Of a DNA stretch of 64,000 nt, positions 35,548-44,715 are shown one piece after another. The notes below the pieces were generated by a model. The model was not told the DNA's origin and made no database searches. It saw only the letters and a program-made list of their open reading frames with translations. A program made the translations under genes and the position numbers. Within the stretch, counting starts at the first letter, position 1; each line of letters starts with the position of its first letter. Origin of the DNA: Gp1-AA145 sp035651475 (GTDB lineage Bacteria > Acidobacteriota > Terriglobia > Terriglobales > Acidobacteriaceae); contig DASRFP010000045.1 of the NCBI GenBank assembly GCA_035651475.1, positions 55,760 through 119,759 on the forward strand, written 5' to 3'.

Positions 35548-36660
35548 TCAGGATTCGAGTGCGGCTTTCCGAAGCTTGCGGGTTTCCGCAAGCAAAGCCA
35601 TCGAGTGCATCAGGTTCTGAAGGGTGACGATTCCGATTAACTGCTGATTCTCCACCACAGGAATAATGCTCAGGTTGCGCGCGCTCAACTTGCGGAAGGC
35701 TGAGGAGAGCGACTCGGTCTTTTGTGCCACATCGAAGATACGGTTCATCACCGCCTGGACATAGCCGTTGCCCTCACGGCGCAGTGTTTGCAGAATCTTT
35801 TGCTTTGAAACCACGCCAACCATGTCCGCGCCGCGAATCACGGGGAAATCATCTTGCAGGCAATGGACCGCTTTTTCTAGCGCATCCTCCAGCGTGTCCG
35901 CGGGCGAAAGCGTGGCGAAATCGGTCAGCATTATGTCCTCCAGGCGCACGGTCTCGAGCACGGAACGAAACACTGCCGATCGGTCTTCCATTTGGGCAGC
36001 AATGAACAGGAAAAATCCCACGACCGTGAGCCATGGGTTCAGCCACCACCCCGCTAACATAAAGACCAGGGCGAAACCTCGCCCAATGCTGATGGCACGC
36101 CGCATGGCTGAAGCCGGATCCATTCTTCTGCTAAACATCACCCGCAGGACTCGACCTCCATCCAGGGGATAAGCCGGGAGCAGGTTGAACAAACCCAGCC
36201 ACAAATTGGTCCAAACTAAACTGTGCGGCAAATTTACCGAGTTCACATACGGATCAGACCACAGCCGGCTATGCGGGGCAGCTATATTAACCACGAAGGC
36301 CGCCACTCCCGCGATCACGAAATTGACCAAAGGACCCGCAGCTGCGATGCGAATGTCTCGTTTCCAATTAGCGAGTACTTCTGGCTGCGCTTCGTCGAAG
36401 AGCGTGACTTCGCAAATCGGAAAAAGCACCACGGCCTTGGGCGGTACTCCAGCTTGCTTTCCGACCACGGCATGGCCGAGCTCATGCAGAACGACCGATC
36501 CGAAAATGATCGCCAGCAAAGCCGTTCCGCGCCAGGGGCTCACGGTATTGTGAGCCAGTTGTTCCGTCATGCCAATGAATAGCAGAAGAAACGCGAATGT
36601 CACGTGAATACGGATTTCAATACCAAAGATTCGTCCAGCTGGAATCGACCAGGTTCGCAT
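35548..36660 (-). CDS. Site-2 protease (M50 family) with CBS domains
   Basis: 370-residue intramembrane zinc metalloprotease. HELGH (His59-Glu60-x2-His63) lies in the second membrane helix, and the third ligand is in LLPAYPLDGGRVLR. About six helices span residues 10-215, followed by two CBS domains (LEDIMLTDFATLSPADTLED, then NRIFDVAQKTES to IIPVVENQQLIGIVTL), which usually bind adenine nucleotides. This SpoIVFB/Rip-like layout suggests cleavage of a membrane regulator under energy or nucleotide control, but the substrate is unknown. Confidence 0.92.
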   Translation of the reverse strand: MRTWSIPAGRIFGIEIRIHVTFAFLLLFIGMTEQLAHNTVSPWRGTALLAIIFGSVVLHELGHAVVGKQAGVPPKAVVLFPICEVTLFDEAQPEVLANWKRDIRIAAAGPLVNFVIAGVAAFVVNIAAPHSRLWSDPYVNSVNLPHSLVWTNLWLGLFNLLPAYPLDGGRVLRVMFSRRMDPASAMRRAISIGRGFALVFMLAGWWLNPWLTVVGFFLFIAAQMEDRSAVFRSVLETVRLEDIMLTDFATLSPADTLEDALEKAVHCLQDDFPVIRGADMVGVVSKQKILQTLRREGNGYVQAVMNRIFDVAQKTESLSSAFRKLSARNLSIIPVVENQQLIGIVTLQNLMHSMALLAETRKLRKAALES

Positions 36661-36763
36661 GGGCCTTCTGTAATCTTATACGTTAGACAATCACTGTGGG
36701 CTTTGGTTGTGAAAAGCGCCGCATAGGAGTGCAAGACTCGGAGTACAGGGAATTTCGACTTGC

Positions 36764-37339
36764 ATGCGAATCATCGCCGGACAATTTCGCAGCCGTCCCC
36801 TCCACTCGTTGAGAGGAGCTGACATTCGGCCGACTTCGGATAGATTGCGCGAAACTTTGTTCAACGTCCTCACCGCCGGCAATCCCGTGGCTCTTGAAGG
36901 TTCCATTTGGATTGATCTTTTCGCGGGAACGGGCGCAGTTGGAATTGAAGCGTTAAGCCGGGGCGCCGCAACAGTGTACTTCGTCGAGTCATCCAGAGCC
37001 GCGGCGCAAGTGATTACGAAAAATCTAGACCCACTCGGAGTTGCGGGCAGGTTCCACATCATGCGACAAGAAGTGCGAACCGCAATTACGGCTCTGCAGT
37101 CTCGACAGGTGCAACCCGCGTTCATCTTTCTCGATCCTCCATATGCAATGCAGCCAACATATCGCGAAACACTGGTGCTTTTAGGCCATTCTAGATTGGC
37201 GGAATCGGCGCTCGTTATTGCGGAGCACAACAAGAAATTCGATCCCGGAGCGAACTTTGGTTCGCTGCAGCGAACCCGCCGCCTGGATCAAGGCGATGCG
37301 GCCTTGAGCTTTTACACGCGAAACGGGCAAGCGGAGTAG
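36764..37339 (+). CDS. rsmD: 16S rRNA (guanine-966-N2)-methyltransferase
   Basis: 191 residues. RsmD pattern: MRIIAGQFRSRPL, RPTSDRLRETLFNVL, WIDLFAGTGAVGIEALSRGA (SAM-binding), and the catalytic motif FLDPPYAMQPTY. It methylates G966 near the P site. It is followed 142 bp later by ccmA on the same strand; the gap holds a palindromic intergenic repeat. Confidence 0.93.
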   Translation: MRIIAGQFRSRPLHSLRGADIRPTSDRLRETLFNVLTAGNPVALEGSIWIDLFAGTGAVGIEALSRGAATVYFVESSRAAAQVITKNLDPLGVAGRFHIMRQEVRTAITALQSRQVQPAFIFLDPPYAMQPTYRETLVLLGHSRLAESALVIAEHNKKFDPGANFGSLQRTRRLDQGDAALSFYTRNGQAE

Positions 37340-37481
37340 CGTCCTCGCACGCTGCCTCAAACCAGGCGTCATCTCGAAGTCCCGCGCGTTTATCGCCGGG
37401 ACGAGGGATCTTGGCGGGTCATCACATCCAGCCGCGATAACGCACGTTCGCCTTCCGAAATGCTATAACAATTGCCAATTG

Positions 37482-38156
37482 ATGCCTGACTCTAAATTCC
37501 AGGAGCGCGTAGTCGCAGCGGACAACGTCATCAAGCAATTTGGCCGGTTTGCCGCGTTGCGAGGAGTCACTGCGCAATTCACCGCTGGCAAGCTCTATGT
37601 AATTGTGGGAGACAACGGCGCAGGCAAGACCACCTTGCTGCGAGTCATCGCCGGCCTCGCTCAACCGACGCGCGGTAAAATTTCGGTCTTCGCTAATCAG
37701 AACATCCGTAGCGTGCGCGCGAACATCGGCTACATGGCCCACCCCTCGATGCTGTATGACGAAATGAGCGGAATCGAAAACTTGCGCTATTTCGCCCGGC
37801 TGTATGAAGTGAAAGAATCAGCGTGCCGCGCCGCGATCACAATCGTGAAGCTCGACCCTGATCTTGAACGGCCAGTCGGGCAATATTCGCAAGGCATGCG
37901 GCAACGAATGTCGCTTGCCCGAGCAATTCTGAATGATCCACAACTGTTGCTGCTCGATGAACCTTTCTCGAATGTCGACTCGCGCTCCGCGCGCGAAATG
38001 TCATCACTGCTTGGGCAGATGCGGGACCAGAGTAAGACCTTATTTGTAGTAACCCACCAGCCGGCTCTGCTCGAGTCGATCGCAGATGAATTTATTTACA
38101 TGGAAGCCGGACAAATTACAAATCGGACAGCCAATCTGCGGATGATCCCGCAATGA
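37482..38156 (+). CDS. ccmA: Heme exporter ATP-binding protein CcmA
   Basis: 224-residue ABC ATPase for cytochrome c maturation System I. Walker A GDNGAGKTT (about 46-54), signature QYSQGMRQRM and Walker B LLLLDEP are intact. The gene overlaps ccmB by the ATGA junction at 38153. CcmAB with CcmC/CcmD release holo-CcmE in the periplasm. ATG 37482 lies one codon after an in-frame TTG. Confidence 0.95.
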   Translation: MPDSKFQERVVAADNVIKQFGRFAALRGVTAQFTAGKLYVIVGDNGAGKTTLLRVIAGLAQPTRGKISVFANQNIRSVRANIGYMAHPSMLYDEMSGIENLRYFARLYEVKESACRAAITIVKLDPDLERPVGQYSQGMRQRMSLARAILNDPQLLLLDEPFSNVDSRSAREMSSLLGQMRDQSKTLFVVTHQPALLESIADEFIYMEAGQITNRTANLRMIPQ

Positions 38157-38827
38157 GCTTTCTCGACATTACGCGCGCCACCCTCGCGAAGGATATTCGC
38201 CTTGAATGGCGCTCGAAAGACGCGATGAATGCCATGCTGTTTTTTGCTCTGCTCGTGGTTGTGATCTTCAGTTTTTCATTTGACCCCACCGCGGAAGAGT
38301 CGCGCCGGATCGCGGGCGGTCTGGTGTGGGTCGCATTTTTGTTTGCTGCTGTCGTCGCCCTCAATCAGACGTGGGCACGCGAGCTCCGAAATCAGGTGCT
38401 GGACGCCTATCGAATATCCCCGGCTCCCGCAACCCCGCTTTTTTTCGCGAAAGCGCTCGGAAATTTCATCTTTGTCGGCATCATCGAAGCGCTAATGACG
38501 CCGCTTTTCGTTGCGTTCTACAAACTGCGCGCGCTCGGACCTGGCTGGGAGTTGTTACCCGTTGGACTGCTAGGCACTTGGGCACTAGTAATCAATGGAA
38601 CGTTTTTCGCTGCAATTTCGCTGCGCACGCGCAGCCGCGAAATTATGCTTCCGCTGTTGCTCTTCCCAATTTCGATCCCTGCAATTCTCGGAATGGTAAA
38701 TGCAACAACTGCGATACTCACCGGAGAGGACCCGGCGCGTTTCTGGATTGCTTTGCTCGTGGCGTATGATGTCGTATTTACGACGGCATGTTTATTGTTA
38801 TTTGAGCTGATTCTTGAGGCGGAATAG
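38153..38827 (+). CDS. ccmB: Heme exporter permease CcmB
   Basis: 224-residue membrane protein with six predicted helices. The N-terminal LAKDIRLEWRSKDAMNAMLF and central WARELRNQVLDAYRISPAP are characteristic of CcmB. It starts within the ccmA stop (ATGA overlap), implying translational coupling. Partner of the CcmA ATPase. Confidence 0.93.
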   Translation: MSFLDITRATLAKDIRLEWRSKDAMNAMLFFALLVVVIFSFSFDPTAEESRRIAGGLVWVAFLFAAVVALNQTWARELRNQVLDAYRISPAPATPLFFAKALGNFIFVGIIEALMTPLFVAFYKLRALGPGWELLPVGLLGTWALVINGTFFAAISLRTRSREIMLPLLLFPISIPAILGMVNATTAILTGEDPARFWIALLVAYDVVFTTACLLLFELILEAE

Positions 38828-38836
38828 AAAAGCCGA

Positions 38837-39520
38837 ATGAAACGCGGGTTCACCATCCTCGCCATTGTGACGGCCCTGCTGCTCTGCTTTGCTCTGTACG
38901 AAGCGCTGATCGCCGCTCCTACCGAGCAGACCATGGGCAACGTGCAACGGATCTTCTACTATCACGTGCCGTCAGCGTGGACTGCGTTCGTGCTCTTTCT
39001 AATTAATTTCGTATCATCGATCGTCTATCTCGCGCGGCGCAATGTGAAAGCCGACATCTTGGCCTTGACGAGTGCCGAGGTCGGCGTCGTCTTTTGCACG
39101 GTCGTGCTCATCACCGGCCCAATTTGGGCCCGGCCAGTCTGGGGCATCTGGTGGACCTGGGACCTTCGCCTGACGCTAACACTCGTCCTTTGGCTGATCT
39201 ACGTCAGCTATCTCATTCTGCGGCGATTTTCAACCAGCGGTAAGACTCCCGTCATTGCCGCCGTTCTTGCTGTGTTCGGCGCACTTGACGTGCCACTCGT
39301 GTATTTTTCGATCTGGTTCTTTCGCACGCAACATCCGTCTCCGGTAATTGGCGATGGTGGCTCGCTCGATCCCCGTATGGCGCACGTTTTGCTCATCAAC
39401 TGGGCAGCATTCCTCTGTCTTGCATGGCTGCTGTGCTGGACCCGCTACCGGCTGGAATTTTTGAAGCGCGAAGTTGAGGAAGCGCAAGCACTTGAATCGC
39501 TCATGGAGACGTCACGATGA
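38837..39520 (+). CDS. ccmC: Heme-handling protein CcmC
   Basis: 227-residue membrane protein with six helices. The heme-binding tryptophan-rich motif is present as GPIWARPVWGIWWTWDLRLT, and the flanking His residues of CcmC (YHVPSAWTAF; FRTQHPSPVI) are visible. It delivers heme to the chaperone CcmE. ccmE and ccmF are not on this strand after ccmD, so the operon is split. Confidence 0.95.
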   Translation: MKRGFTILAIVTALLLCFALYEALIAAPTEQTMGNVQRIFYYHVPSAWTAFVLFLINFVSSIVYLARRNVKADILALTSAEVGVVFCTVVLITGPIWARPVWGIWWTWDLRLTLTLVLWLIYVSYLILRRFSTSGKTPVIAAVLAVFGALDVPLVYFSIWFFRTQHPSPVIGDGGSLDPRMAHVLLINWAAFLCLAWLLCWTRYRLEFLKREVEEAQALESLMETSR

Positions 39521-39642
39521 ACTCGATGCATTACCTGTATGCGGCGTACATCGCAACGTGGGTGATTCATGGATCGTACCTCGTCATCCTCATGCGCAAG
39601 TACTCCCGCGTGCGCAAGGAGATGGCGACTCTGAAGAAATAA
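39517..39642 (+). CDS. ccmD: CcmD-like small membrane protein
   Basis: A 41-residue frame, too short for routine calling, starts at ATG 39517 overlapping the ccmC stop (ATGA). It encodes MNSMHYLYAAYIATWVIHGS, then YLVILMRKYSRVRKEMATLK. One membrane helix with a positively charged cytoplasmic tail, and the YLYAAY-x-ATW start, are typical of CcmD. It stabilises the CcmC-CcmE-heme complex. High confidence because of length, position and overlap. Confidence 0.85.
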   Translation: MNSMHYLYAAYIATWVIHGSYLVILMRKYSRVRKEMATLKK

Positions 39643-39654
39643 TCTTGCCGATAC

Positions 39655-40554
39655 CTATTTTCTTTTCAGCGCCTCTAACTCGTCTAAGGTGCGGGGCCAG
39701 TCCGAACGCAATAAACGCGACAAACTTCGATCCGCTAGAAGCTTCCCTCCGGTTTGGCACTTCGGACAATAGTTTGTCTCGTTATCCGCGTAGCGAATGC
39801 GTTGAATTTTTTCGCCGCATCTGGGACAGGGCTCGCCATATCGCCCATGCACGGCCATGCCTTCGCGAAACGCCGTCACCTTCTCTGGAAAATCATTTTT
39901 CGCTTCAGCACGCAAGCGAGTGATCCAAAGCTCAAGAGTGGCGCGCGTTGCGGAGAACAAGTGCTGCCATTCTTCAGGCTTAAGTTTCTGGGTTAGAGCA
40001 ATTGGCGAGAGTTGTGCCGCATGAAGAATCTCGTCGGAATAAGCGTTGCCAATTCCACTCAAGATGCGAGGATCGGTAAGTACGCGCTTCAAGGTTCGAT
40101 TCTCAGCCGACAACACTTCGCGAAATGTATTGAGATCAGCGGCAAAGACATCAATTCCTCCGGGGTCGACGGATTCGAGAGATTTCTCACCAAGAACTAA
40201 AGAGAGAGATGCCCGGTGTTTCGCGCCAGCTTCGGTGAGCACGAGCGACCCGTTTGGAAAATCAAAAGCCGCCAGGTTTTGGCGCCCGCCGAGTTTCGCG
40301 CCCTTCGCGCGCCAGTGCAGGCGACCGGCGATCATCAGGTGCAGCACGAGCCAGAGATCACCCTCGACTCCGATTGCGATACGCTTCCCGATCCGCCGGA
40401 GCTGGCGCACTGTACGCCCTTCGGCATCTTTCAGCGGCGGATCTGCAGTCCGCAGCAGAAATGGACTGGCAATGCGAATGCCCTCCATTCGCTGGCCGAG
40501 GATGCGCGTTTCAAGCGCATCGATATAGGCAGTGATGTCGGGGAGTTCCGGCAT
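39655..40554 (-). CDS. mutM: Formamidopyrimidine-DNA glycosylase / endonuclease VIII-like
   Basis: 299-residue base-excision repair glycosylase/lyase. The N-terminal catalytic PELPDI (Pro nucleophile, Glu) is exact. The helix-two-turn-helix region has LSGIGNAYSDEILHAA, and the C-terminal zinc finger PCPRCGEKIQ...CPKCQ has both CxxC pairs. Removes 8-oxoguanine or related oxidised bases; MutM versus Nei-like substrate choice cannot be decided. Confidence 0.93.
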   Translation of the reverse strand: MPELPDITAYIDALETRILGQRMEGIRIASPFLLRTADPPLKDAEGRTVRQLRRIGKRIAIGVEGDLWLVLHLMIAGRLHWRAKGAKLGGRQNLAAFDFPNGSLVLTEAGAKHRASLSLVLGEKSLESVDPGGIDVFAADLNTFREVLSAENRTLKRVLTDPRILSGIGNAYSDEILHAAQLSPIALTQKLKPEEWQHLFSATRATLELWITRLRAEAKNDFPEKVTAFREGMAVHGRYGEPCPRCGEKIQRIRYADNETNYCPKCQTGGKLLADRSLSRLLRSDWPRTLDELEALKRK

Positions 40555-40638
40555 TCAGAGAACTTAAGTGTAAAAGGTTTAACCGCAGAGTGCGCCGAGA
40601 AGGAACAGGAGAACGCCGGAAATCATTATTATTTAGCT

Positions 40639-41019
40639 ATGGCCGGAGTTCGCATCGACAAATGGTTGTGGGCCGCTCGATTTTCTAAGACGCGGAATCT
40701 GGCAGCTAAAGCATGCGAACTCGGCAGGATTGAATGCCAAAAACAGCCGGTAAAGGCTTCGCGCGAGGTACACGTTGGCGATATTTTGGATATCCGAACC
40801 GAGGGTGGCGAATTTGAGGTCGAGGTTCTCGCCCTCAGCGACATTCGAGGACCAGCATCCGCGGCCCGCACACTCTATCGTGAGACCGAATCCAGTCGCG
40901 AAAAACGAGCGCTCATAGCCGAGCAACGCAAAGCTGGGCTATTTTTCACCCCAGCACCTGAGCACAGGCCGTCTAAACGCGACCGGCGCAGAATCCACCA
41001 ATTCAGAGGAGAACCGTAG
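40639..41019 (+). CDS. S4-domain RNA-binding protein, Hsp15-like
   Basis: 126 residues from ATG 40639. MAGVRIDKWLWAARFSKTRN, LAAKACELGRIE, VKASREVHVGDILDIRTEGG is a clean S4 domain; the tail is basic (RPSKRDRRRIHQFRGEP). E. coli Hsp15 binds stalled 50S subunits carrying nascent chains. The frame is open upstream to 40216, but that part is antisense to mutM and does not look coding. Confidence 0.87.
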   Translation: MAGVRIDKWLWAARFSKTRNLAAKACELGRIECQKQPVKASREVHVGDILDIRTEGGEFEVEVLALSDIRGPASAARTLYRETESSREKRALIAEQRKAGLFFTPAPEHRPSKRDRRRIHQFRGEP

Positions 41020-41081
41020 GTGGCATTAAATATAAGGCGAATTAAGTCATCGCACTGCAGAGTTGAAGAATCCAATGATTT

Positions 41082-42200
41082 GTGAGGCGTAGTCAGCGTT
41101 TAATAACGTTTATTGCAATACTGCAATCAATTCTTTGTCTGGCACATTTTTTCCTGTATGAGACCTGGACGTTCTCTCCTGTAACCGGCCATACAGTGGG
41201 ACCGTTCTGGTTCAGACTGGCGCTTCTAGTGCTTTCTGTATCCTTTGTTCCCGCTTCCCTGCTCGCATTTCGGTATACGAATGTCTTTGTGCGCGTCTTT
41301 TACCGCATTGCAGCCGTCTGGATTGGACTCTTGAGTTTTCTGGTGATCGCGGCGATTTGTAGCTGGCCGGTTTTTGGCATTGCGCAGATGGGCGGGCTGA
41401 AGATTGAATTTCATCAAGTGGTCGAGGTGCTCTTCGGTCTAGGCGTGATTAGCGGGTTCTACGGCGTTGTCAATGCCAGCCTAACGCGAGTGACGAGAAC
41501 CACAGTCCGGCTGGCCAATTTACCTGAGGCTTGGCGCGGGCGAAAGGCAGCACTGATCAGCGACTTGCACCTGGGGCCGGTGAGAAACGGCAGCTTTCTG
41601 CGGCGGATTATTGCCAAGGTGCTCGACGAAAAACCTGATGCGGTATTCATCGCAGGAGATTTGTACGACGGCACCGCAATCGATGCGGCCAGTGCGGCCA
41701 AACCGCTCAAACAGCTGACCACGGCTCCGCGCGGAGTGTATTTCGTTGCTGGAAATCATGAGCAGTTTCACGACGAAGGCGAGTATTTGCAGGCGGTCAA
41801 GTCAGCAGGCGTCCGCGTGCTTACCAACGAAAAGCTGGAAGTCGATGGTTTACAGATCGCCGGGATTCCTTATGCTCACGCGACAAACCCACGGACCTTC
41901 ACTTCAGTGCTTCGCGATCTTCGACCCGCCCCAGACCGCGCCAGTATTTTGCTAACCCATGCGCCAGATTATCCCGAGCTTGCCGAAGCCGCCGGATTTT
42001 CTTTGCAACTCTCGGGGCATACACACCTCGGGCAATTCATTCCTTGGAGTTGGATCGCCACGCGGATATATAAACAGTTTGTTTATGGTTTGAGCTGGAT
42101 CGGCAAGATGCAGGTTTTTACGTCGAGCGGAGCGGGAACCTGGGGACCACCACTGCGGCTGGGGTCGAACCCAGAGATCGTGGTGCTGCAGTTCGACTGA
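41082..42200 (+). CDS. Membrane-anchored metallophosphoesterase
   Basis: 372 residues from GTG 41082. Four N-terminal helices (about 5-125) anchor a calcineurin-like phosphatase domain with all metal motifs: LISDLHLGPV (DxH), IAGDLYDG (GDxxD), VAGNHEQF (GNHE) and SGHTHLGQF (GHTH). The YaeI/YkuE-like layout suggests a phosphoesterase facing the periplasm or cytoplasm; substrate unknown (lipid or nucleotide). No clear ribosome site for the GTG. Confidence 0.87.
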   Translation: MRRSQRLITFIAILQSILCLAHFFLYETWTFSPVTGHTVGPFWFRLALLVLSVSFVPASLLAFRYTNVFVRVFYRIAAVWIGLLSFLVIAAICSWPVFGIAQMGGLKIEFHQVVEVLFGLGVISGFYGVVNASLTRVTRTTVRLANLPEAWRGRKAALISDLHLGPVRNGSFLRRIIAKVLDEKPDAVFIAGDLYDGTAIDAASAAKPLKQLTTAPRGVYFVAGNHEQFHDEGEYLQAVKSAGVRVLTNEKLEVDGLQIAGIPYAHATNPRTFTSVLRDLRPAPDRASILLTHAPDYPELAEAAGFSLQLSGHTHLGQFIPWSWIATRIYKQFVYGLSWIGKMQVFTSSGAGTWGPPLRLGSNPEIVVLQFD

Positions 42201-42273
42201 CCGCAAACTGAATTGCATGGCATTTCGAATCGCTTTAGCGGCGAGAATTGCTGCTTTGCTCCGAAAAGCAGGC

Positions 42274-42732
42274 CTATTTGCCGGCCAATTCCTTCTTCAC
42301 CGCCTCGCTCACTACTTTTCCATCCACGCGCACGCCTTGGGCAGCGAATTTTGCCATCGCGTTCTTCATTATCGTACCCATATCCTTCATGGTCGGCGAG
42401 CCCATTTCGGCGATGACGGTTTTGACTCCGGTGGCGATATCCGCTTCGCTCGCGGATTTCGGCAAATAGGTCTCGATCAGAGTGATCTCGGCGGCTTCTT
42501 TGTCGGCCATCTCTTTGCGGCCACCCTTGGTGAATTGCTCGACCGAGTCTTTACGTTGCTTGATCAGCGTGCTCAGCACCTGCTGCGCTTCTTTGTCGTC
42601 AAGCGGAGCCATTTTCTCAATTTCGCGATTCTTGAGCGCGGTTTTCACCATGCGCAGAGTAGAGAGCCGGGCTTCGTCGCGGGATTTCATCGCCGCGGTT
42701 ATGTCTTTTTGGATTTGGTCGACTAAGGGCAT
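42274..42732 (-). CDS. GatB/YqeY domain protein
   Basis: 152 residues from ATG 42732: MPLVDQIQKDITAAMKSRDE, ARLSTLRMVKTALKNREIEK. Typical stand-alone YqeY: a helical domain like the tail of GatB, with a KGGRKEMADKEAAEITLIE region and a terminal VSEAVKKEL. The domain is tRNA-related in GatB; the role of the free protein is unknown. A TATAAT box lies 6 bp before the ATG, so the mRNA may be leaderless. Confidence 0.9.
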   Translation of the reverse strand: MPLVDQIQKDITAAMKSRDEARLSTLRMVKTALKNREIEKMAPLDDKEAQQVLSTLIKQRKDSVEQFTKGGRKEMADKEAAEITLIETYLPKSASEADIATGVKTVIAEMGSPTMKDMGTIMKNAMAKFAAQGVRVDGKVVSEAVKKELAGK

Positions 42733-42738
42733 GGGAGG

Positions 42739-42744
42739 ATTATA
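42739..42744 (-). promoter_or_regulatory. -10 box placing the transcript start at the yqeY-like ATG
   Basis: On the minus strand TATAAT is followed by CCTCCC and then ATG (start codon at 42732). A transcript starting 6-7 nt after the box would begin at the start codon. The -35 region is not convincing. Confidence 0.45.
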
Positions 42745-42960
42745 GCCAGTCATGCGTCGCGCGTCGCAGTTCCTGCGCAGATGAATCAGGCATTGGCGGA
42801 CGGCGTACGACCGACGACGCGCGACGGTTTTTTCCTATCGTTTTTCCCGATGCTATTCATGCATGGAATCGCATTCTGAAGGCAGGCGGAGATGGCACAT
42901 CCACGATAAAATGGTTGGTACTTTTCGTTTCTCCCCGATCTCATTCAAAGGACTACATTC

Positions 42961-44160
42961 ATGCTACTGAAGAACCGTCTTTTCACTCCGGGACCGACTC
43001 CTCTGCTCCCCGCCGCGCAAAATGCGATGGCGGCATTTACCGCCCATCACCGCACTGCCGATTTCAAAGCGCTTTATACCCGCGTGCTTTCTGACATGAA
43101 GGACTTTGTCGGCACGGCAAACGATGTGCTGGTCATCGCCTCGTCAGGAACTGGCGTCATGGAAGGGTCGATTTCGAACTTGACCTCGCCCGGCGATCGG
43201 GTGCTCGTGCTCAGTGCTGGAAAATTCGGTGAGCGCTGGCGCGACCTGGCCAAGGCATACGGATGCAATGTTGATCTGATTGAGAAACCCTACGGCGAAA
43301 CATTTTCTCTCGACGAGGTTCGCACCAAGCTGGCGCCGGAAACACGCGCTGTCTATGTTCAGGCAACCGAGAGCTCCACGGGGGCACGCCACGACGTGCA
43401 GGGCATCGCAAAGCTCGTTCGCGCAAATGGCGAAGACACGCTGCTCGTCGTCGATGCCATCACCGGACTTGGCACCACGCACTTCGACGTGGACGGCTGG
43501 GGAATCGACGTAATCATTGGCGGATCGCAAAAGGCGTTGATGATTCCCCCGGGACTTGCCTATTGCGCCATCAGCGAGCGCGCTTGGAAGCGGATGGAGT
43601 CGGCCAAAAATCCGCGCTACTACTTCGATTTCCGCAAGGAACGCAAGGCGGCGGCGAAAGGCGAATCGGCATTCACTCCGGCGACTTCATTGTTCGCTGC
43701 TCTCGGCGCAGCACTCGATTTCATTCGGCAAATGGGTAACGGCGATCTTGCTGCCGGACGCAAAGCGCTGGTCGATAATGCTGAACTTGCAGCGGAGATG
43801 ACTCGCGCGGGCGTGAAGGCGCTTGGGCTCAAGTTGTTTACTTCGGCCCCGGGCGCGGCTCTTACAGCGGTAACTGCTCCCGCAGGACTTGATTCGGGAA
43901 AAATCGTGAAAGAGTTTCGTGAATCGTTCTCAGCGGTGGTCGCAAATGGCCAAGGCGATATGAAGGGCAAGCTGTTCCGCGTTGCTCACATTGGTTACTA
44001 CGACTTTATCGATACGGTTGGGATCCTTGCGGCACTGGAACACGTCCTGGCGGACGTCACTGACAAACCGGTTGAGTATGGAGCGGCGGTACGTGCGGCA
44101 CAGGAGGTGTTTGCCCGCTCTCGAAACAGAGATTTGGCGGTTGCAGGCGCGAAGAGCTAA
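42961..44160 (+). CDS. Class V aminotransferase (serine/alanine-glyoxylate type)
   Basis: 399 residues. The PLP lysine is in GGSQKALMIPPG, and the start LFTPGPTPLLPAAQNAMA is typical of the alanine-glyoxylate/serine-pyruvate aminotransferase group. VVDAITGLGTTHFDVDGWGIDV holds the cofactor Asp. serA lies 556 bp downstream on the same strand, with only an antisense lipoprotein gene between, so it could supply the transamination step of serine synthesis; this is inference. A palindromic repeat follows the stop. Confidence 0.92.
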   Translation: MLLKNRLFTPGPTPLLPAAQNAMAAFTAHHRTADFKALYTRVLSDMKDFVGTANDVLVIASSGTGVMEGSISNLTSPGDRVLVLSAGKFGERWRDLAKAYGCNVDLIEKPYGETFSLDEVRTKLAPETRAVYVQATESSTGARHDVQGIAKLVRANGEDTLLVVDAITGLGTTHFDVDGWGIDVIIGGSQKALMIPPGLAYCAISERAWKRMESAKNPRYYFDFRKERKAAAKGESAFTPATSLFAALGAALDFIRQMGNGDLAAGRKALVDNAELAAEMTRAGVKALGLKLFTSAPGAALTAVTAPAGLDSGKIVKEFRESFSAVVANGQGDMKGKLFRVAHIGYYDFIDTVGILAALEHVLADVTDKPVEYGAAVRAAQEVFARSRNRDLAVAGAKS

Positions 44161-44172
44161 AACGGCGGACTT

Positions 44173-44200
44173 CCACCCTTCGAAAAGCTGCGAAGGGTGG
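44173..44200. repeat. CCACCCTTCG-type palindromic repeat, copy 2
   Basis: A perfect 10-bp stem CCACCCTTCG/CGAAGGGTGG with loop AAAAGCTG lies 12 bp after the aminotransferase stop. Same stem as at 23315-23343. No T-run follows. Confidence 0.8.
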
Positions 44201-44231
44201 GCATCCTAGGCTGACTTCCCCATGCCGGACG

Positions 44232-44615
44232 TTAGTTGATCGTGAAGTTCATGGCTTGCGAGGTCGCGGCCTGTGTGCCCCCTCCGTAGAGACCACCTGG
44301 CGTACCAGGATTAGTCACGGTGACAGGCACGGTACCTGAACTCGAGACCGCGCTAGCTGGTATGGTCGCCATAACTTTGCCTCCTGACGCGAATGACGTG
44401 CTCATCGCGGTGCCATTGAAGTTCACGACCGCGTTGGAGTTGAAATTTGTTCCGTCAACTTCCAGCGTGAATTGTGAACTGCCCGCGGCTGTGCTGGGAG
44501 GTGTCAGCTGGCCAATTGTCGGCACGGTTCCGGGTTGCGTTGGGGTGGTGGCCGGTTTCGAATAGCCGCATCCTACCCCGATCGCCACCAGCAAAAGAGT
44601 CATGAGTAGCTTCAT
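44232..44615 (-). CDS. Small lipoprotein with an IPT/TIG-like domain
   Basis: From ATG 44615 (CGGAG site) the 127-residue product begins MKLLMTLLLVAIGVGCGYSK, with lipobox IGVGC. After a Thr/Pro linker comes one Ig-like domain: QFTLEVDGTNFNSNAVVNFN, VMATIPASAV, GTVPVTVTNPG. This is a TIG/IPT strand pattern. The longer frame upstream has no signal. Probably surface or periplasmic, function unknown. Confidence 0.8.
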   Translation of the reverse strand: MKLLMTLLLVAIGVGCGYSKPATTPTQPGTVPTIGQLTPPSTAAGSSQFTLEVDGTNFNSNAVVNFNGTAMSTSFASGGKVMATIPASAVSSSGTVPVTVTNPGTPGGLYGGGTQAATSQAMNFTIN

Positions 44616-44715
44616 AATTTTTTCTCCGAAGGACTTGTGAACTGAAGTAAGTTTAGGAAGTGGGCTGCTTCGGAGTGTCCGGTGGCTGTAACTTTCTCGT
44701 AAAGGAATTATTGAT

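Noticed and set aside
40216..40638. N-terminal extension of the Hsp15-like frame
   Set aside because: Antisense to mutM; S4 domain starts at ATG 40639.
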